Origin: Microthrixaceae bacterium
GTDB lineage: Bacteria > Actinomycetota > Acidimicrobiia > Acidimicrobiales > Acidimicrobilacustridaceae
Length of the DNA: 6,629 bases
Direction of reading: 5' to 3'
Assembly: GCA_023264915.1 (NCBI GenBank)
Contig: JAHFUU010000148.1
Location: forward strand, 1 to 6,629
Under the pieces are notes generated by a model, which saw nothing but the letters and a program-made list of their open reading frames with translations, was not told where the DNA came from and ran no database searches. This document shows, piece by piece, positions 1 to 4,771 of this stretch. How positions within the stretch are numbered: position 1 is the first letter of the stretch; each line of letters opens with the position of its first letter. Made by a program: the position numbers and the translations under genes.

Positions 1-2101
1 CTACAGCCCCTCAGGCATCCACTGCGACAGGTACCTACCCGTCGAGCCCGGCACCGACGCCGCTCTCGCCCTTTCGATGTGCAAGGTGATCGTCGACGAA
101 GGCTTGGTCGACGAAGGCTTCGTGCGCACCCAGACCGACCTCGCCCTCCTCGCCCGCACCGACACAGGCGAGCTCCTCCGGGCCACGCACATGCCCGCGC
201 TCGACGGGGCCCCACCAGTCCCGCACCCCGACATCACCTTCTACCTGTGGGACCCTGCCCGCGGTGCTGTCCGGGCACCCTTCGACACGTTGAACCTCGA
301 GTTCGATCCGCCTCTCGCCGGTCGCCGCGAGGTGCAGCTCGCAAGCGGGGAGAGGGTCGAGGTTGCTCCCGTCTTCGACCTGCTCGTCGAGCACCTCTCG
401 TCCTATGCCCCCGAACGAGCCTCTGAGATCTGCGGGGTTCACCCAGAGTCGATCCGTGCCCTCGCGCGTCGGGTCGCCACGACCCGTACCAAGATCCTCG
501 AAGGCTTCGATACGGCCAAGCACTACCACGGCGACCTGATGGAACGTTCCATGGATCTGCTGCTGGCGCTCACCGGCAACTGGGGCGCGCAGGGCCGAGG
601 TCTGGACACCTACACGACCTTCCCGTTCGACGGCTCGTACCTGGCCAACCTCAAGTCGGGCCCCGGCATCGAGGCAACCGAGGCAGCCCTCGCGATGGTT
701 CGCATGATGTTCGGGGATCCCGACCCAGACACGGGAGTCCCGCCACCTCTGCCCCGACCGGGCATCTGGGACTTCATGACGATGGCTTCGATGGCGGGCA
801 CGACCGCCCCGCCGTTCTTCTTCTGGCTCAACCATTGCGGCTTCCGCGAGATCTGGGAGCGTGACGGCTGGGGCGACTCTCCGAGGCCTCTCCTCGATTA
901 CGCGCAGGAGGCGGCCGCTGACTGGGCGGCATACATCCGTCCTGCGGCAGACCAGGTGCCTCGCGTTCTCATCCAGCCCGGCACGAACGCGTTGCGACGC
1001 ACCCGCGGGGGCCAGCGGATGCTGTTGGAGAACCTCTGGCCCAAGCTCTCGCTCGTCGTCTGCGTCGATCAGCGATTCAACACGGCCGGCCTCTACGCGG
1101 ACATCTTGTTGCCTGCGGCCTTCGAGACCGAGCGGGTCAACCTCCAGTACCCGATCGTGCACTCGCTGGAGCTCGCGTTCGCGGATCAAGCGGTACCGCC
1201 TGCTGGTGACTCCAGGACCGACTGGCACATCTTCTGCGCTCTCGCGGACACCGTCGCCGCGCGTGCCGTCGAGCGCGGCATGGGCGACCGGCCGGTCGGC
1301 CGGGCACAGTCTCGCCCTCTGGCCGATGTCGGCAACGGTTTCCACGGGGACGGACGTTTCAGGTCCGAGGAGGCCCTCATCGACGAGTTGGTGCGCGACA
1401 GTGCGCTGGCAGGTGTCTTCGAAGAGGACACGTCCCTCGCGACGCTTCGTGAGAAGGGCTACGCGCAGGTCGTGGGCAACGGGGCGCTCCCGATGGGGAG
1501 GCTTCTGGGCGGCACCCTGAGCGCGAAACGAACCTTCAGTGCCTTTGGTTGGCATGTCGAGCACGGCGTGCCGTATTCGACCACCACCGGCCGGGCCACC
1601 TTCTATGTCGACCATCCCTGGTTCCTCGAGGCCGGTGAGCAGCTTCCGACGCACAAGCCTCCCCCAGCAGCGGGCGGTGACCACCCCCTGGTCCTCACGG
1701 GAGGTCACCCGCGGTGGAGCATCCACGCCTGCAACTCGACCAACCCCCTAATGCTTGCAGCTTCTCGAGGCGAGCCGACCATCTTCTTGAACAACGACGA
1801 TGCAGCCGACCGCGAGATCACCGACAACGACCTGGTCGAGGTGTTCAACGACCTCGGCTCCTTCAAGCTTCGCGCCCGAGTGGCGCCCGGGCCCCGCCGG
1901 GGCCAGGCCATCCTCTACGCTGCCTGGGAGCCCTACGGGTTCCGCTCATGGCGGGACGGAACCCTCGTCGAGGCCGGCATGGTCAAGTGGCTTCACCTGG
2001 CCACCGGTTGGGGACACCTTCGCTTCACACCGATGCAGTGGCAGCCGGCCCAGTTCGACCGCATGACGCGCATCGACGTGGCCAAGGTGCGAGACACCTG
2101 A
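1..2101 (+). CDS. Type II DMSO-reductase-family molybdopterin catalytic (alpha) subunit, copy 1, 5'-partial
   Basis: This is the C-terminal ~699 residues of a bis-MGD molybdenum oxidoreductase. The frame is open from base 2 to the TGA at 2099-2101. The ATG at 77 is internal, because family-like sequence (IHCDRYLPVEPGTDAALAL) precedes it, so about 200-250 N-terminal residues are missing, judged against the usual ~900+ residues. The missing part should hold any Tat signal, the FS0 cluster ligands and the molybdenum-ligand Asp. Visible landmarks are KHYHGDLMERSM with TGNWG (about 518-585), LRRTRGG (about 991-1011), LWPKL (about 1034-1050), HKPPPAAGGDHP (about 1650-1688), GHPRWSIH (about 1705-1728), and the C-terminal cofactor-binding block EAGMVKWLH...GWGHLRF (about 1970-2026). 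It is homologous over its whole visible length to the minus-strand alpha at 4772-6629. It has no beta gene downstream, so it either ends its own operon or shares the neighbouring beta/gamma. The family call is firm; the substrate is unknown. Confidence 0.93.
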   Translation, partial: YSPSGIHCDRYLPVEPGTDAALALSMCKVIVDEGLVDEGFVRTQTDLALLARTDTGELLRATHMPALDGAPPVPHPDITFYLWDPARGAVRAPFDTLNLEFDPPLAGRREVQLASGERVEVAPVFDLLVEHLSSYAPERASEICGVHPESIRALARRVATTRTKILEGFDTAKHYHGDLMERSMDLLLALTGNWGAQGRGLDTYTTFPFDGSYLANLKSGPGIEATEAALAMVRMMFGDPDPDTGVPPPLPRPGIWDFMTMASMAGTTAPPFFFWLNHCGFREIWERDGWGDSPRPLLDYAQEAAADWAAYIRPAADQVPRVLIQPGTNALRRTRGGQRMLLENLWPKLSLVVCVDQRFNTAGLYADILLPAAFETERVNLQYPIVHSLELAFADQAVPPAGDSRTDWHIFCALADTVAARAVERGMGDRPVGRAQSRPLADVGNGFHGDGRFRSEEALIDELVRDSALAGVFEEDTSLATLREKGYAQVVGNGALPMGRLLGGTLSAKRTFSAFGWHVEHGVPYSTTTGRATFYVDHPWFLEAGEQLPTHKPPPAAGGDHPLVLTGGHPRWSIHACNSTNPLMLAASRGEPTIFLNNDDAADREITDNDLVEVFNDLGSFKLRARVAPGPRRGQAILYAAWEPYGFRSWRDGTLVEAGMVKWLHLATGWGHLRFTPMQWQPAQFDRMTRIDVAKVRDT
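92..121 (+). repeat. 15-base tandem duplication inside alpha copy 1
   Basis: Two adjacent 15-base units, 92-106 and 107-121, match at 14 of 15 bases and encode VDEGL-VDEGF. Relatives commonly have a similar acidic stretch of the form DEGL-x-DE-x-F here, so this is probably ordinary protein sequence rather than an insertion. Confidence 0.6.
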
Positions 2102-2160
2102 CCAGCCGGGCCGAGCACTTCGACAGGGCGGGAGAGCCCCGAATCAGCCCCCCTGGCTGG
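2102..2160. terminator. Possible hairpin region between convergent alpha copy 1 and delta
   Basis: The two convergent stop codons are separated by only 42 bases (2102-2143). CCAGCCGGG at 2102-2110 can pair with CCCTGGCTGG at 2151-2160, with one bulged T. The 40-base loop between them contains a smaller GGGC/GCCC hairpin at 2126-2139. No T-tract follows in either direction, so a classical intrinsic terminator is not shown. The outer arm also lies inside the 3' end of delta. It is a candidate shared terminator only. Confidence 0.25.
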
Positions 2161-2815
2161 CTGCGTAGTCGTTGTCTGCGGCGACGAACGACGCTACGCG
2201 GCCGATCACCCACTGCGTCCACGCTGGTGCTGAGGCCAGCTCCGGGGAGGCCAGCATCGCGGGCATCCAGGCATTGAGGTGGTTCGCGAGGAAGTCACGC
2301 TGGGCCCGCTGGAACGAGCGACCGAGGCGGGGCGAGCTGGCTGCTGCTTCCTTGAAGGTCACGAACTGCATGAAGTCGAGTTGGGCGTTCAGGTGGTCAG
2401 CGGGCACCTCGGCATCGGCCGGCGCGCCGAGACCGAAGTACTGGTAGCTGCGCTCGGCATCGGCGATCGCGTGGTCCGCGTCAGATGCCCAGCGACGCTC
2501 GCACAGCACGCTGTCGGCTGCGGATCCGACAGCCGCAGCCTGTGCCGCAGCAAGCGCGTCCGGATCGTCCAGTCCCGCCGTCTCGATCTCACCGGGTTCC
2601 CATGAGAACGGCAACAGCTCGATGGCCTGGTCGAAGTCCTTGACCAGCCGACCGTCAGTGGCGCGGCTTGCCAGATCGTCGTTGGGAGTGGCGAGCAAGC
2701 CCGCGAGCACCTGGTAGGTGGCACTGCGCGCGGTGGTCTCGTTCTCCTCTACCTCTGTGACGCCACCACCGGCGCTCTCGTCGAGCTGGAGCCCGGAAAG
2801 TGAGTAAGCGAACAT
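2144..2815 (-). CDS. TorD/NarJ-type molybdoenzyme maturation chaperone (delta subunit)
   Basis: A 223-residue soluble, acidic, Ala-rich protein with no signal peptide or membrane segment, close to the usual size of TorD/DmsD/NarJ chaperones. Family features are R30-x3-Y34 followed by LAGLLATP near the N-terminus, then E106, and Y124-Q-YFGL (124-129). Next come P138-x-DHL with Q145-L-DFM (138-149), and finally DFLANHLNAWMP (174-185). Such proteins act in the cytoplasm. They bind the immature catalytic subunit or its Tat signal, help bis-MGD insertion and hold back export, and they are not part of the finished enzyme. The ATG at 2815 is supported by GGAG six bases upstream. It is the last gene of the minus-strand operon, 114 bases after beta, and converges on alpha copy 1. 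Whether it serves one or both alpha subunits is not visible. Confidence 0.9.
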   Translation of the reverse strand: MFAYSLSGLQLDESAGGGVTEVEENETTARSATYQVLAGLLATPNDDLASRATDGRLVKDFDQAIELLPFSWEPGEIETAGLDDPDALAAAQAAAVGSAADSVLCERRWASDADHAIADAERSYQYFGLGAPADAEVPADHLNAQLDFMQFVTFKEAAASSPRLGRSFQRAQRDFLANHLNAWMPAMLASPELASAPAWTQWVIGRVASFVAADNDYAASQGG

Positions 2816-2821
2816 GTCAAG

Positions 2822-2825
2822 CTCC
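2822..2825 (-). promoter_or_regulatory. Shine-Dalgarno sequence of delta
   Basis: GGAG on the minus strand lies six bases before the ATG at 2815-2813. It supports this start although the first ~28 residues are poorly conserved in character. Confidence 0.65.
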
Positions 2826-2843
2826 GATCAGTAGGTGATGCCC

Positions 2844-2886
2844 GGAGGCAGCGATTCAAGGGATGGCCATTGGGAGGAAGCGATTC
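2844..2886. repeat. Imperfect 14-base direct repeat around a palindrome in the beta-delta gap
   Basis: GGAGGCAGCGATTC (2844-2857) and GGAGGAAGCGATTC (2873-2886) match at 13 of 14 bases, with a 29-base period. The 15-base spacer contains the palindrome ATGGCCAT (2863-2870). All of it lies in the 114-base noncoding gap (2816-2929). On the operon's coding strand the repeat reads GAATCGCTKCCTCC, whose CCTCC part is anti-Shine-Dalgarno-like. The role is unknown; an operator, an RNA-level control element or slippage are all possible. Confidence 0.6.
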
Positions 2887-2929
2887 TGGTGTAAGTCGGT
2901 TCAGGCGCCGAAGCCGGAGGTGCCGGTGC

Positions 2930-4027
2930 TCAGGCCCCCGATGGTGTCCCGAGTGTGACCGGCACGCTCTCGGGTGGGCGTTGAAGGTCTGCTGGGTCAG
3001 CGGTGAACGGCCCGAAGAGATCCAGCCACCGGTACACGATCAGGGTCTCGAGGATCTCGGAGGTTCCGCCGCCGCGCACCTTGTCGAGCTCGGAGCGGAT
3101 CTTGCCGAGCGCGGTGTGGACCTTGGGCCCGAACAGCGACTCGAGGTACTCGGGCGGGATGCGTGGCGTCTCCTCGTCGATCGAGAAGTCGTCGTTGAGC
3201 CGGTACGGGGCCAGTGGCGGGACATAGAAGATGTTCGGGCCTGTGCCGTACTCGGCGTGCAGGGGGATGGCTACGCCCCACTCGTTGACCAGCTTGTGGA
3301 TGGGTCCGTCCTCGTCGTCGAGGTAGCCGACGAATGCGAGGCGCCCCGGGCACTGGCGTGCACAGACCGGAGCGACGCCCTCCTCGAGGCGCGGGAAGCA
3401 CATGATGCAGTGCTGGGCCACGTTGCGTGCGTAGTTGAAGTAGATCTTCTTGTAAGGGCACGCCTCCATGCAGAACCGGAAGCCCTGGCACGTGTCCTCG
3501 TTGCGGAGCACGATGCCGTCCTCGCGGCGCTTGTACATGGCGCCGGTGGGGCAGGCCTCGGCACAGACCGGCCGTGTGCAGTGGTTGCAGAGCCGGGGCA
3601 GGTAGAAGTAGTAGGCGTTGGGGTACTCGCCGCCACCTTGGTCCTCGTCCCAGTTCATGCCCCACTCGGTGGTTCCGTCACCCTTGTCGAGGGGCTGCAG
3701 GTGGACCTTGTTGCCCTTGCCGCCGTAGAACACCTCGTCGTAGTTGAACTCCCAGCCGCCGCCGAACTCGGCACGCTCAGGCTGGTGGCCTGGGACCGGG
3801 TGGCCTTCTTTCAGACCGCCGCCCATGGTCTCCCAGTCGCGGGGCGTGCCGCGGCCGGGCTGGGTGTTGACGGTCATCCACCACTCATGCTCCTCGCCCG
3901 CTTCTTGGGTCCACAACACCTTGCAGCCCACGCTGCACGCCTGGCAACCCATGCACTTGTTGAGGTCGAACACCATCGCGATCTGACGCATCGGGCCCGA
4001 GTCCGGATGGATAACGCTGGTCGTCAT
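2930..4027 (-). CDS. NarH/EbdB-like four-cluster iron-sulfur (beta) subunit
   Basis: A 365-residue electron-transfer subunit with 15 cysteines visible in four ferredoxin-type groups. Group 1 is C25-x2-C28-x2-C31-x3-C35. Group 2 is C147-x2-C150-x4-C155-x3-CP (159). Group 3 is C180-QGFRF-C186-x3-CP (190). Group 4 is C207-x2-C210-x11-C222-x3-CP (226). In group 3, F183 stands where four-[4Fe-4S] relatives such as DmsB have Cys. In NarH-type subunits an aromatic here marks a [3Fe-4S] cluster, so the expected set is three [4Fe-4S] plus one [3Fe-4S]. CPYKKIYFN (190-198) and the segment after C207 are strongly NarH/type II-like. There is no signal peptide, as expected for a subunit carried with alpha. 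The ATG at 4027 follows a purine-rich GAGAGAGACGAG run rather than a perfect Shine-Dalgarno. It lies 75 bases after gamma and 114 before delta. It passes electrons between the alpha Fe-S cluster and gamma heme. Confidence 0.95.
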   Translation of the reverse strand: MTTSVIHPDSGPMRQIAMVFDLNKCMGCQACSVGCKVLWTQEAGEEHEWWMTVNTQPGRGTPRDWETMGGGLKEGHPVPGHQPERAEFGGGWEFNYDEVFYGGKGNKVHLQPLDKGDGTTEWGMNWDEDQGGGEYPNAYYFYLPRLCNHCTRPVCAEACPTGAMYKRREDGIVLRNEDTCQGFRFCMEACPYKKIYFNYARNVAQHCIMCFPRLEEGVAPVCARQCPGRLAFVGYLDDEDGPIHKLVNEWGVAIPLHAEYGTGPNIFYVPPLAPYRLNDDFSIDEETPRIPPEYLESLFGPKVHTALGKIRSELDKVRGGGTSEILETLIVYRWLDLFGPFTADPADLQRPPESVPVTLGTPSGA

Positions 4028-4094
4028 AGCTCGTCTCTCTCTCGTACCGGGGTCCCCCCCGAGATGTCGGTCAGTCGTTGGTCTTATAGCTCGT
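4026..4094. repeat. 9-base direct repeat spanning the gamma-beta gap
   Basis: ATAGCTCGT occurs at 4026-4034 and 4086-4094, exactly 60 bases apart. On the operon's strand it reads ACGAGCTAT. One copy overlaps the beta start codon and the other lies just after the gamma stop. The flanking bases are partly alike too. The significance is unclear; it is short enough to be chance. Confidence 0.35.
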
Positions 4095-4102
4095 TGTTGC
4101 GA

Positions 4103-4690
4103 TCAGTCGAACTCGAGCGCTACCCAATCGCTCGTCGCACCGATGCCCGCTCTCTCTTCGTTGGAACCGTTCCAGATGGCAACACCGAGCTTGCCGCTCG
4201 CCTGCGCATCTGCGGTCGGCCCCGAGAACACCACTGCCCAGCGGCCATCGGCCGAGCTGGCCTGGGCGCTGATGCCGTTGGTGCCTCGGTTGGCGAAGGC
4301 ACCCGGGCCGGTCCCGTCGAGGTTGCGGACACCGTCGAGGCCGTCCTGCCACAGCCACAGCTGCACTGGGGCATCGGTCGAACCCATCGTGTTGGCCGCC
4401 GACGAGTCGCCGCTGGCGAGCATCACCGCTGAGGCGTCGTGGAACTCTGCGTTCGGCTCGGAGTCCTTGGCCCACTCGACCCTGACGAACACGTTGGTGC
4501 CGTCGTGGGCGGCCTTGACGTCCGCGTCGGCGGTCTCGCCATAGGGCAGGCCTGCCCACTTCACCCTGATGTACTCGGTGGGCTGCGCGTCGATGGGCAC
4601 CTTGGACAGGGCCACCTTCTCGCCGGCCACGGCGTCCCACCCCCCTGCGCCCGGATCACTCAGGGCCTGGTCAACCTTTCGCACCTGCAT
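4103..4690 (-). CDS. Heme b-binding gamma subunit (ethylbenzene dehydrogenase gamma/DdhC-like family), no signal peptide
   Basis: A 195-residue, beta-strand-rich protein resembling the heme-binding gamma subunits of type II enzymes. Supporting features are HDGTNVFVRVEW (62-73), FHDASAVML (83-91), M102-G-x4-P108-V-x-L-W112-L-W114, and the C-terminal AIW173-NGSN-x2-R180-x-G182 ending in S187-D-W189. By family knowledge the heme axial ligands are Met and Lys. M102 fits the Met, but the usual Lys position near 184 is Gly. The ATG at 4690 is chosen because AAGGAG lies six bases upstream. The longer reading from GTG at 4759 has no ribosome site and adds only hydrophilic residues. An in-frame TAA (the alpha stop) ends the frame at 4772, so no start can give a secretion signal. 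It lies between alpha and beta, an unusual place. It should exchange electrons between the beta clusters and an outside carrier. Confidence 0.85.
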   Translation of the reverse strand: MQVRKVDQALSDPGAGGWDAVAGEKVALSKVPIDAQPTEYIRVKWAGLPYGETADADVKAAHDGTNVFVRVEWAKDSEPNAEFHDASAVMLASGDSSAANTMGSTDAPVQLWLWQDGLDGVRNLDGTGPGAFANRGTNGISAQASSADGRWAVVFSGPTADAQASGKLGVAIWNGSNEERAGIGATSDWVALEFD

Positions 4691-4696
4691 CGCTTG

Positions 4697-4702
4697 CTCC
4701 TT
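4697..4702 (-). promoter_or_regulatory. Shine-Dalgarno sequence that decides the gamma start
   Basis: AAGGAG on the minus strand, six bases before the ATG at 4690-4688, is the best ribosome-binding site in the window. It favours this ATG over the in-frame GTG at 4759, which lies 23 codons upstream and has no comparable site. Confidence 0.8.
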
Positions 4703-4705
4703 GTT

Positions 4706-4715
4706 GAGTCGACTC
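4706..4715. repeat. 10-base perfect palindrome in the alpha-gamma gap
   Basis: GAGTCGACTC is a perfect 10-base palindrome, three bases upstream of the gamma Shine-Dalgarno. It could be a small operator half or chance. The rest of the 81-base gap (4691-4771) shows no promoter that I can support. Confidence 0.3.
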
Positions 4716-4771
4716 GAAGACTTGACTGCGACTTCGTTGCCGCTTTCGTCGCCATTCACGCACCCGTGCGG

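Noticed and set aside
35..1726. 563-codon open frame on the minus strand opposite alpha copy 1
   Set aside because: Lies wholly antisense to conserved molybdopterin-enzyme sequence, with Arg/Gly/Glu-rich composition and no recognisable domain. It is a shadow frame.
2900..2945. Possible frameshift at the end of beta, with a shifted frame giving a tail ending STGTSGFGA
   Set aside because: The annotated frame ends cleanly, well past the last cluster motif, and nothing conserved is known to me in that tail, so there is no need for a frameshift.
2870..4432. 520-codon open frame on the plus strand opposite beta and gamma
   Set aside because: Antisense shadow of GC-rich codon bias. It overlaps the cysteine-motif-bearing beta gene entirely, resembles no family and is rich in low-complexity Ala/Val/Arg.
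4691..4759. Extended gamma start at GTG 4759
   Set aside because: No ribosome-binding site precedes it, while AAGGAG sits at ideal spacing before the ATG at 4690. The extra 23 residues are hydrophilic and not family-like.
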